This document shows, piece by piece, positions 44,058 to 51,336 of a stretch of 64,000 nt of DNA. The DNA is from Streptomyces sp. TSRI0281. Its GTDB lineage: Bacteria > Actinomycetota > Actinomycetes > Streptomycetales > Streptomycetaceae. Positions within the stretch are counted from its first letter, which is position 1. Every line of letters starts with the position of its first letter. Location of the stretch: NCBI RefSeq assembly GCF_001905125.1, contig NZ_LWLE01000003.1, positions 232,975 to 296,974 of the forward strand, given 5' to 3'. A program made the position numbers and the translations under genes. The notes beneath the pieces were generated by a model. It was not told where the DNA came from. It did no database searches and worked only from the letters and a program-made list of their open reading frames with translations.

Positions 44058-44998
44058 GCGGTCCTGGCCCCTTCGGCCTCGATACGGGCGCCGGGTGTGT
44101 ACAGCGCGGGTGCGTCCGGCGAGCGGAGATGGGCGAGCAGCACTTCTTCGAGGCTGGGTTCGGTGATCTGCCAGGCACCGCCCAGCGGGCCCTGCGGCCG
44201 CACCATCGCGCGGAACTGGCGGCCCTGGATCCGGGCCTCGATCAGCGTGTGGGGGGCGAGTGCGGCGGGCAGCGCCCCGTCCTCGGTCACCCCGGTGACC
44301 AGGGTGTGCGCCGGGACCAGCGCGTCGGCGTCACCGGCCATCCTGATCCGGCCTCCGGCGACGACCAGCAGGTAGTCGCACATGTCCTCCAGCTCCGTCA
44401 GCATGTGTGAGGACATCACCACGGTGGTGCCGCGCTCGACGGCTTCCGCCATCAGCAGCGTGCTCATCTCGTCGCGGGCCAGCGGGTCGAGGTCCGACAT
44501 CGGCTCGTCGAGCAGCAGCAGATCGGGCCGCTTGCCGAAGGCGAGCGCGAAGGCGACGCGGGTGCGCTGACCGCCGGAGAGCGTGCCGACCCGGGCGTGC
44601 ATCGGTACCTGGCCCGAGCGGACGATGCGCTCGGCCGCCGCCATGTCCCAGCCGGGGTTGAGCTCGCTGCCCATGCGCAGCGTCTCGGCCACGGTGAACC
44701 GCTTGAACAGGGGCTTGTCCTGTCCGAGGAACGCGAATCTGGGCATCACCGCGGGGTCGTCCACCGGCACGCCGAAGACGCGCAGTTCGCCCTCGGTCGG
44801 TTCCACCTGCCGGGTGGCCAGTCCGAGCAGGGTGCTCTTGCCCGCGCCGTTGGGGCCGACGAGACCGCAGATTCGGCCGGCCGGAAGCCGGAAGGAGCAG
44901 TCGCGCAGGGCCCAGCCGCGCCGGTATCGCTTGCTCAGACCGCGGGCCTCCAGTGCCCACGTGCCCGAAGTCCCGTTCGGGGTGCTCGTGTCCGCCAC
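44054..44998 (-). CDS. ABC transporter ATP-binding protein
   Basis: A 314-residue nucleotide-binding subunit: Walker A GLVGPNGAGKSTLLG, Q-loop in FLGQDKPLF, signature TLSGGQRTRVAFALA, Walker B LLLLDEPMSDLD and a switch His in VMSSHMLTELED. The C-terminal extension of about 80 residues is typical of exporter-type subunits. I use GTG 44998 with CGAGGCGC before it; a TTG at 45025 lies inside the operator and is less likely. First gene of the GntR-controlled operon. Confidence 0.92.
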   Translation of the reverse strand: MADTSTPNGTSGTWALEARGLSKRYRRGWALRDCSFRLPAGRICGLVGPNGAGKSTLLGLATRQVEPTEGELRVFGVPVDDPAVMPRFAFLGQDKPLFKRFTVAETLRMGSELNPGWDMAAAERIVRSGQVPMHARVGTLSGGQRTRVAFALAFGKRPDLLLLDEPMSDLDPLARDEMSTLLMAEAVERGTTVVMSSHMLTELEDMCDYLLVVAGGRIRMAGDADALVPAHTLVTGVTEDGALPAALAPHTLIEARIQGRQFRAMVRPQGPLGGAWQITEPSLEEVLLAHLRSPDAPALYTPGARIEAEGARTA

Positions 44999-45011
44999 GC
45001 GCCTCGCCTCG

Positions 45012-45063
45012 ATTCCACTAGTCAACTAATGGAATCATTGTCTGCGGGGTGAGTGGGTGTCAA
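45012..45063 (-). promoter_or_regulatory. Promoter plus overlapping operator of the ABC-GntR operon
   Basis: On the minus strand a perfect -35 TTGACA (45058-45063) is followed, 18 bases on, by -10 AATGAT (45034-45039). Overlapping the -10 edge and the expected start site is a 24-bp near-perfect palindrome (45012-45035): arms ATTCCATTAGT and ACTAGTGGAAT match at 10 of 11 positions around a central TG. This is the classical layout for repression, most simply by the GntR protein encoded third in the operon. Confidence 0.75.
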
Positions 45064-45165
45064 GACGGCTCGTGGTGGAGGGCTGTGCGGACAACGCGCG
45101 AGGCGCCGGCCGAGGTACCCCCCTGGGAACCTTCTCGGCCGACGCCTTGCGTGGTGGTTGCCCGG

Positions 45166-45477
45166 TTATCGGGTCCAGGGCAGGTCCGGGTCCGGCTCAT
45201 CCGTGTCGGTGCCGGTGCCCGGGTCGGGGTCGCCGGACGTGGTGCCGACGGTGGCCGCGGCGAAAAGTGACGGCGGGGCCGGCGAGGGGGTGGGGCCGGT
45301 CCAGGGCAGATCGTCGTCCGTGCCGGCCGTCAGGGTGAGCGACGCGCCGGTCGTCGGGGCCGCCTTCGTCCAGGGCAGGTCCTCGTCCGTTCCGGCGTTC
45401 GCCGTACCGGCGAAGAGCAGGACGTTCAGGCAGGCCGCACCGATGACCGCCGCGAAGAAAGTTCTGTTCTCACGCAT
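45166..45477 (-). CDS. Small exported protein with three DLPWT repeats
   Basis: A 103-residue precursor. The signal peptide (TFFAAVIGAACLNVLLFAGTANA) predicts cleavage after ANA, leaving a mature protein that starts GTDEDLPWTK. The motif recurs as GTDDDLPWTG in the middle and DPDLPWTR at the very C-terminus, separated by Thr/Pro/Ala/Gly-rich linkers. The mature part has no Cys and is acidic. ATG is preceded by GAGGGGG. It is divergent from a TrmB/LuxR-type regulator across 270 AT-rich bases with a dyad. I do not recognise the family. The repeated, evenly placed motif suggests processing to short peptides or multivalent binding; both are inference. Confidence 0.8.
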   Translation of the reverse strand: MRENRTFFAAVIGAACLNVLLFAGTANAGTDEDLPWTKAAPTTGASLTLTAGTDDDLPWTGPTPSPAPPSLFAAATVGTTSGDPDPGTGTDTDEPDPDLPWTR

Positions 45478-45545
45478 TCTTGAGATCCCCCTCGATTGCT
45501 GCTTCGTTCGTTCTGGTCAAACCGTACCCCACCCAATTTTTAACT

Positions 45546-45589
45546 ACATTTTTCCGCGATTTCCTGCTGGGGAATCCACGCAAAAATGT
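45546..45589. promoter_or_regulatory. Dyad with AT-rich arms in the divergent promoter region
   Basis: ACATTTTT (45546-45553) and AAAAATGT (45582-45589) are perfect inverted arms 28 bases apart, and the sequence between continues the symmetry partly (ATTTCC...GGGAAT). It lies midway between the DLPWT gene and the LuxR-type gene and is the best candidate for a shared regulatory site. Confidence 0.45.
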
Positions 45590-45746
45590 GCCGAAACAGT
45601 GTGCGGCTAAGCTCCCCCCGAGAAGCCGGTGGGATGGGGTTGAATTCCCTCCGGTGCCGCCTGCTTCGGCAGTGACGTGGGCATCAGGGAAACGGTTCGT
45701 TCCTTGCGTGGTGTGGGGGAACGCCGTGGCACGGAGGGGGAGTGGC

Positions 45747-46751
45747 ATGCTCAAGGAGATCGGGCTCGGCCAGGATGCGGAATACGCCTATCGCACCCTG
45801 TTGAAAGAACCGACAGCACAGGTGCAGGTGCTGGCGGAACAGTTCGGCTGGTCCGTCGACCGGGTTTCTTCCGCGCTCGCCGAGCTTTCCGATCTTTCGC
45901 TCGTGCGGCCGTCCTGGGAGAACCGCGGAAGTTCGCGGCTGGTGGATCCCGAACTCGGACTGAAAATGCTGATCCAGTCCCAGGAAATGGAACTGCTGAA
46001 ACTCCAGCAGACGCTTTCGGAGAGCAAGCTCGCGGTGGCACGGCTCATCGCCGACTACCGGGACGAGGAGGACCGGCTCGCTCCGAGCACGGTGAAGCTG
46101 GCGAGCGGACCGGACGCGATCCAGTCCTGCATCGAGAAGGTCAGCCATGAATGCCGCGACGAGGTCGAGGTGTTCCTGCCGGGCGGCGCGCAGCCGGCGG
46201 TGAGCCTGAAGGAGTCCCGGCCGCTGGATCTCATGCTGCTGGAGCGTTCGGTGCGGGTCAGATGCGTCTACTTGGACAGCATCCGCAACGACCGGCCGAC
46301 CAGCGAGTACGCCCAGTGGCTCGGCGAGCAGGGCGGGCAGGTGCGGACCGTTCCCCAGCTGCCGCTGCGGATGATCATCTGGGACCGGCGGGTGGCGCTC
46401 CTACCGGTGGATCCCCATGATCCGGACCGGGGCGCGTTCCTGCTGTCGAGCCCGGGGCCGGTCGCCGCCCTCCAGGCACTGTTCGAGCAGGTCTGGCAGA
46501 TGGGCTCACGCTTCGGTGAGGAGCGCGACCGCGATCGCTGCCGCGATTCCGACGGTGCCCCGGCCGATCAGGAGGCCGCCGTGCTGGGGCTGCTCGCCGC
46601 CGGGCTCACCGACGAGGTCATCGCCCGCAAGCTCGGTGTCTCCGTACGCACCAGCCGCCGGATCACCGCCGAGCTGATGAGCCGGCTGGGAGCGCGCAGC
46701 CGGTTCCAGCTGGGCGCGCTGGCGGCGCAGCGCGGCTGGCTCGCGGGATGA
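45747..46751 (+). CDS. TrmB-like / LuxR-type transcriptional regulator
   Basis: A 334-residue regulator. The N-terminal 70 residues form a TrmB-like winged helix (YAYRTLLKEPTAQVQVLAEQ, VDRVSSALAELSDLSLV). A middle domain resembles the TrmB effector region (about 120-265). The C-terminus is a LuxR/GerE helix-turn-helix (EAAVLGLLAAGLTDEVIARKLGVSVRTSRRIT). Such proteins occur beside secondary-metabolite and peptide genes. ATG 45747 follows GGAGGGGG; an in-frame GTG 21 bases upstream is possible. Its divergent neighbour, the DLPWT-repeat protein, is the obvious target candidate. Confidence 0.88.
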   Translation: MLKEIGLGQDAEYAYRTLLKEPTAQVQVLAEQFGWSVDRVSSALAELSDLSLVRPSWENRGSSRLVDPELGLKMLIQSQEMELLKLQQTLSESKLAVARLIADYRDEEDRLAPSTVKLASGPDAIQSCIEKVSHECRDEVEVFLPGGAQPAVSLKESRPLDLMLLERSVRVRCVYLDSIRNDRPTSEYAQWLGEQGGQVRTVPQLPLRMIIWDRRVALLPVDPHDPDRGAFLLSSPGPVAALQALFEQVWQMGSRFGEERDRDRCRDSDGAPADQEAAVLGLLAAGLTDEVIARKLGVSVRTSRRITAELMSRLGARSRFQLGALAAQRGWLAG

Positions 46752-46869
46752 GCGGAGCGACGCGGGTGGGGTGGGCGCGGCGGGCGGCGCGGGTGGGGTG
46801 GCGGGGCGGGGTGACCGGGTGACGTTCTGGTGGGTGTGGGCGGTCGGGGGGTGCCTGTGGGCGGTGTGG

Positions 46870-47514
46870 TCAGCCGCGCAGGTAGGCCAGTACGGCGAGG
46901 ACCCGGCGGTTGGTGGAGTCGGACAGGTTGAGGTCGAGCTTGGTGAGGATCGAGCCGAAGTGCTTGCTGACCGTGCCTTCGCTGACGGTCAGGGCCGCGG
47001 CGATGGAGGCGTTGGACTTGCCCTCCGCCATCAGGGCCAGCACCTCCTGCTCACGGGCCGTCAGCCTCGACATGGGATCGCGGCGGTGCCGGATCAGCTG
47101 CCTGACGACTTCCGGGTCGACCACCGTGGCGCCCTCGGCCACCCGGTGCAGGGCGTCGATGAACTCCTCGACGTTGCCGATGCGTTCCTTGAGCAGATAG
47201 CCGACGCCGGTGCCGTCCGCTGAGTCCAGCAGATCCTCGGCGTAGGCGCGCTGGACGTACTGGCTGAGGACCAGGACGGGCAGGTCGGGCTGCTTCTTGC
47301 GCAGCTCGACCGCGGCCCGCAGACCCTCGTCGGAGAAGCCGGGCGGCATCCGTACATCGGTCACCACGATGTCCGGGCGGTGTTCGAGCACCGCCTCGGT
47401 CAGCTCCTCGGCCGTGCCCGCTCCGGCGACCACCTGATGGCCGAACCGCTCCAGGAGACCGACCAGGCCCTCCCGCAGGAGCACGCTGTCCTCGGCCAGT
47501 ACGATGCGCAACAT
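46870..47514 (-). CDS. NarL/LuxR-family response regulator
   Basis: A 214-residue response regulator. The receiver domain has the acidic pair VLAEDSVLLREGL and phospho-acceptor Asp in IVVTDVRMPPGFSDEG; the output is a GerE helix-turn-helix (LTAREQEVLALMAEGKSNASIAAALTVSEGTVSKH). Its ATG overlaps the kinase stop by one base (TGATG), so the two are co-translated. Confidence 0.95.
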   Translation of the reverse strand: MLRIVLAEDSVLLREGLVGLLERFGHQVVAGAGTAEELTEAVLEHRPDIVVTDVRMPPGFSDEGLRAAVELRKKQPDLPVLVLSQYVQRAYAEDLLDSADGTGVGYLLKERIGNVEEFIDALHRVAEGATVVDPEVVRQLIRHRRDPMSRLTAREQEVLALMAEGKSNASIAAALTVSEGTVSKHFGSILTKLDLNLSDSTNRRVLAVLAYLRG

Positions 47515-48800
47515 CAAGTCCTCGATCGGGCCGGTGAGCAGGGGACTTGAAGACGGAACACCGTGGGACCCCCGGGCGGACTGGACACTAGCAGGTGGCC
47601 GCCGAGCACCGAGATGCGATCGGCGACGCCCTGGAGACCCGTGCCGTCGACCGTGTCGGCGCCGCCGATCCCGTTGTCCTCGACCTCCACCGTCAGCCGG
47701 CCCTTCTCGGCCCGGCCGGTGACTTTCGCCCGGGTCGCGCGGCTGTGTTTGGCCACGTTCGCCAGGGCCTCGCAGATCGCGAAGTAGACGGCGGTCTCGA
47801 TGGCTTCGAGCATCCGGCCGGGCAGGTCGAAGCTCACGTCCACCGGCACCGCGGAACGGTCGGCGATGTCCTCCACGGCGGCCTCCAGGCCCCGGTCGGT
47901 GAGGACTTGGGGGTGGATGCCCCGGATCAGTTCCCGGATCTCCACCAGGGCCACCCCCGCCTCCTCGTGCGCCTTGGTCAGCAGGCTGCCGAGCGGCTCG
48001 GCGGGGTTCTCCAGCCTGGCCAGGCCCAGTGTCATGGAGAGGGCGACGAGCCGCTGCTGCGCCCCGTCGTGCAGGTCGCGTTCGATACGGCGGCGTTCCG
48101 CCTCGAAGGCGTCCACCAGACGCATCCGGGAACGCCCCAGCTCCTGGATGCGGGAGTCGAGCCCGGACTCCGGGATGGAGAGCAACTGCCGGGTCAGTAC
48201 GGCGCGTCCGGCGGCCAGCACGCCCAACGGATAGGCGAGCAGCGGGAGAAGAAGGACACCGGCGACCAGGGCGGCGAACGCCTCCGGGTAGGAGTCGGCG
48301 ATCCAGAGCTTGAGTACGCGGGCCTCCTCGTCGCCGCCCGCGGCCATCATCGCGGGCGTGGCGATCAGGCCCCCGCACACGGTCAGGACGGTGCCGACGG
48401 CCAGCCCCTCAAGGGGCCACAGCAGGCAGGCGAACAGCAGTGCGTAGCCCAACTCCCGCCAGGTGGGCCGCTCCTGGAGCCGCGTACGCAGCCAGGAGTA
48501 CAGCCCCGTGCTCCGCGGCTCGCGGTGCGGGCCGGGGATCGGGTCGCGGTCCAGGAGCCGGAGCCTGCGGCGTTCCAGGGCGGCCAGCGGGATGCCGGTG
48601 AGGACGAGGGTGAGGAGCAGGGGCACACCGATCAGGACCACGGTGAGCACGCTGCCCGCGAGGGCGAGCAGCAGCAGGGTGGCCAGCGTGGCGATACCGA
48701 GCGGCACGCTGGTCAGCAGATAGAGCGCCGAGCGCCACGGCCAACTGCTGAGGACATAGCGGCGCTGCTGGAGTGCCTGCCAGAGGCTGGGGGAGTGCAT
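47514..48800 (-). CDS. Sensor histidine kinase (NarX/DesK type)
   Basis: A 428-residue membrane kinase. About four N-terminal membrane segments occur in two blocks (residues about 25-75 and 115-200), with no large sensor domain. The dimerisation/phospho-acceptor box is ERRRIERDLHDGAQQRLVALSMTLGLA (His of DLHDG). The ATPase has AICEALANVAKHSRAT (N box) and EDNGIGGADTVDGTGLQGVADR (G boxes). Partner of the response regulator downstream. No Shine-Dalgarno is present; TAGCGT ends 6 bases before the ATG, so the mRNA may be leaderless. The signal is unknown. Confidence 0.93.
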   Translation of the reverse strand: MHSPSLWQALQQRRYVLSSWPWRSALYLLTSVPLGIATLATLLLLALAGSVLTVVLIGVPLLLTLVLTGIPLAALERRRLRLLDRDPIPGPHREPRSTGLYSWLRTRLQERPTWRELGYALLFACLLWPLEGLAVGTVLTVCGGLIATPAMMAAGGDEEARVLKLWIADSYPEAFAALVAGVLLLPLLAYPLGVLAAGRAVLTRQLLSIPESGLDSRIQELGRSRMRLVDAFEAERRRIERDLHDGAQQRLVALSMTLGLARLENPAEPLGSLLTKAHEEAGVALVEIRELIRGIHPQVLTDRGLEAAVEDIADRSAVPVDVSFDLPGRMLEAIETAVYFAICEALANVAKHSRATRAKVTGRAEKGRLTVEVEDNGIGGADTVDGTGLQGVADRISVLGGHLLVSSPPGGPTVFRLQVPCSPARSRT

Positions 48801-48806
48801 GAGGGC

Positions 48807-48812
48807 ACGCTA
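48807..48812 (-). promoter_or_regulatory. -10 element of a leaderless-type promoter for the histidine kinase
   Basis: TAGCGT on the minus strand fits TAnnnT and ends 6 bases before the ATG. No ribosome binding site lies between. Confidence 0.4.
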
Positions 48813-48993
48813 TGAGACGCCGTGCGGGCGGACCACCCAGCTAGCTCCACCCTTGGGGTGGGCACTGCCTCTCCCGGAAGAGTCCCCCCAGTTGCAATGT
48901 GCCCGACCCGCTCGCTCGGGTCTCCTTGAGGCAGTGGGCAGCCCACTGCTCCCGCCCCGCACTTCGGGGCCGTGCCACATCGAGGGGACTTCC

Positions 48994-49652
48994 ATGGACT
49001 GGCTCCAGACCCAGTTGTCAGCCGTGCCTGTCTGGCTGACGCTGGTGATCGTGTTCCTGCTACCCACGATGGAACCGGTGCTTCCGGTGTTGGGCATGCT
49101 GCTTCCTTCCCAGACCGCTCTGGTGGTGAGCGGAGTGCTCGCCCACCACGGCACGCTTCCGCTGGCCGGTGCGCTCACCGTCGCGGTGCTCGGTGCGGTG
49201 GCGGGCAATGTGCTCGGTCATCTCGTCGGACGGATGTGGGGGGCAGGATCGCCGCCGGGCTGCCCGCCCGGGTCACGCAATCGCGCAAGTACCGGGCCGC
49301 GTTGAGCGCGGTCAGTACGTACAGCGGCCGGGCGGTGCTGCTCGGGCGGTTCAATGTGGCGCTGCGCACGATGGTTCCGGTCATGAGCGGTACCGTGCGG
49401 GTGCCCTGGGCGCGGTATCTGCTGTGGTCGGTCGTGGGCAGTCTGCTGTGGGCCCCGGCGTGTGTGGTGATGGGGCTCCTGGCGGGCAGTTCGTGGCAGC
49501 AGTGGGGCGGCTCCGGCGTACTGGCCGGCGCCTCGGTGCTGCTGCTCGTCACCACCTCGCTCCCGGCGCTCCTGTCGCTGCGGCGCGGCGGGACGGTTCA
49601 GAGGCGGTCGCCGATGAACGTCAGCAGTTCCGCCTCCTTCGGCACCAAGTAG
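48994..49652 (+). pseudogene. DedA-family membrane protein, frameshifted in a G tract
   Basis: ATG 48994 with GAGGGG upstream starts MDWLQTQLSAVPVWLTLVIVFLLP, a DedA/SNARE-associated type membrane protein. The frame holds to about VGRMWG, then shifts. The rest of the protein (GRIAAGLPARVTQSRKY, then SGRAVLLGRFNVALRTMVPVMSG and two more hydrophobic segments) continues in the next frame to 49652. The break falls at a run of six G (49238-49243); seven would restore GRMWGGRIAAG. DedA proteins are flippase-like and support membrane potential and lipid recycling. This is either a real mutation, a phase-variable tract or a sequencing error. The end overlaps the convergent thioesterase by 55 bases. 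Confidence 0.85.
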
Positions 49653-50359
49653 AAGTGGTCGCCGGGAAAGACCCGGCTCTCGAATCCGGCCGTGGTGAGC
49701 GAGGACCAGGATTCCAGTTCCGCGACCTGGCAGCCCGGGTCGCGGTCCCCGCCCACCGCGGTGACCGGTGCCCCGAGCGGGGTGGTGTCGCGGGGCCGGT
49801 AGGACTCGATCAGCCGGAAGTCGCCCCGCAGGGACGGCAGCAGCAGCGGGCGCAGATCGGGGTCGTCGTACACGGACGAGGCCACGTCGCCCAGGCGCCG
49901 TGCCGAGGCGATGAGCCGCTCGTCGTCCAAGGTGTGCAGGGTGCCGCCGCGCTCGGTGTGGGGCGCGCCGCGTCCCGACACGATGACGCGGGCGGGGACG
50001 ACGCCGTGCCGTGCGTCGAGGCGGCGCGCGACCTCGTAGGCGACCGCGGAGCCGAGGCTGTGGCCGAACAGGACGATCGGCAGCCGCCGCGCGCCGGTGA
50101 CCACGGGTTCCAGCGCGTCGGTGATGCGGTCGGCCAGCTCGTCCATGGTCTCGACGCAGGGTTCGGCGAACCGCTCCTGCCTGCCCGGGTACTGGGTGGC
50201 GAGCAGTTCCACATCGGCGGGCAGACGTCCCGGCCAGCGGTGGAACAGGGTCGCCGTGCCGCCCGCGTGCGGGAAGCAGACCAGCCTGGCCCTGACCTTC
50301 CCGGCCCTCCGGTACGTCCGGAACCACTGGTTCCCATTTTCGGCGTCGATGACCGCCAC
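49598..50359 (-). CDS. Type II thioesterase (surfactin TE-like), orphan
   Basis: A 253-residue cytoplasmic alpha/beta hydrolase of the proofreading type II class. It has the opening RLVCFPHAGGTATLF, nucleophile elbow VLFGHSLGSAVAYE, Asp region in GAPVTAVGGDRDPG and His in FPGDHFYLV. These enzymes remove misprimed acyl groups from PKS/NRPS carrier domains. No PKS, NRPS or carrier protein is in the window, so its client lies elsewhere or has been lost. GTG 50359 follows GAAGGGG; the frame is open 36 bases further upstream. Confidence 0.92.
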   Translation of the reverse strand: MAVIDAENGNQWFRTYRRAGKVRARLVCFPHAGGTATLFHRWPGRLPADVELLATQYPGRQERFAEPCVETMDELADRITDALEPVVTGARRLPIVLFGHSLGSAVAYEVARRLDARHGVVPARVIVSGRGAPHTERGGTLHTLDDERLIASARRLGDVASSVYDDPDLRPLLLPSLRGDFRLIESYRPRDTTPLGAPVTAVGGDRDPGCQVAELESWSSLTTAGFESRVFPGDHFYLVPKEAELLTFIGDRL

Positions 50360-50601
50360 GCGAATCCACCCCTTCGGGGCCTCGGCCGGCCCCACTCGTG
50401 CACGTCATGATCCGGCCTCGAAGTGGCCGACGGACGTCCTCGGGCGTGCAGGGTCCTGTCGGCGCAGCTTCCTGCCTTCCGGTTCGCTGCTTTTTCGGCA
50501 CCGGTGCAGCCATCGTGCACAGAAAGGTGGAGCTATCTCCACCACCAAGATTCCGCTCCGCTCCGATGTGTCGGAAGCGCGGGCCCTATTGAGTGGACAC
50601 C

Positions 50602-51336
50602 ATGAATCAAGCAGCCGTCCGGCTCAGTTCGGTCACCCGGTCCTACGGCAAGGACGCCAGCGCGGTCACCGCGCTGGACCGGGTCAGCCTGGACATTCCC
50701 CAGGGCACCTTCACCGCCATCATGGGCCCGTCGGGCTCCGGCAAGTCGACCCTGCTCCAGTGCACCGCGGGACTGGACCGGCCCACCAGCGGCCAGGTGT
50801 TCCTGGGTGACACGGACCTGACCCGGCTCAGCGAGAAGAAGCTGACGCTGCTGCGCCGCAAGCGCATCGGGTTCGTCTTCCAGGCGTTCAACCTGCTGCC
50901 CTCGCTGACCGCCGAGCAGAACGTGGCGCTCCCGCTGCGACTGGCCGGGCGCCGTCCCAAGCGGGCCCAGGTGCTGGAGGTACTGGAACAGGTGGGGCTG
51001 CGCGAGCGGGCCGGGCACCGCCCCAGTGAGATGTCCGGCGGCCAGCAGCAGCGCGTGGCCCTGGCCCGCGCCCTGGTGACCCGCCCCGAGGTGCTCTTCG
51101 GGGACGAGCCGACCGGCGCCCTGGATTCCACCACCAGCCGGGAGGTGCTGTCCATGCTCCGCTCGATGGTGGACCGCGGCCAGACCGTGATCATGGTGAC
51201 GCACGACCCGGTCGCCGCCTCCTACGCGGACCGGGTGCTGTTCCTCGCCGACGGCGTGGTGCAGGACGAGCTGTACTCGCCCTCCGCCGAGCAGGTCGCC
51301 GCGCGCATGACGAAGCTGGCGGCGGTCCCGTGCTGA
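50602..51336 (+). CDS. MacB/LolD-type ABC transporter ATP-binding protein
   Basis: A 244-residue nucleotide-binding subunit: Walker A IMGPSGSGKSTLLQC, signature EMSGGQQQRVALARAL, Walker B VLFGDEPTGALDSTTS and switch His in IMVTHDPVAASYAD. The GPSGSGKST form and GALDS are typical of MacB/LolD partners of FtsX-like permeases. ATG 50602 is used; GTG 50593 is an in-frame alternative and neither has a strong Shine-Dalgarno. The stop lies inside the permease gene's first codons. Confidence 0.93.
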   Translation: MNQAAVRLSSVTRSYGKDASAVTALDRVSLDIPQGTFTAIMGPSGSGKSTLLQCTAGLDRPTSGQVFLGDTDLTRLSEKKLTLLRRKRIGFVFQAFNLLPSLTAEQNVALPLRLAGRRPKRAQVLEVLEQVGLRERAGHRPSEMSGGQQQRVALARALVTRPEVLFGDEPTGALDSTTSREVLSMLRSMVDRGQTVIMVTHDPVAASYADRVLFLADGVVQDELYSPSAEQVAARMTKLAAVPC

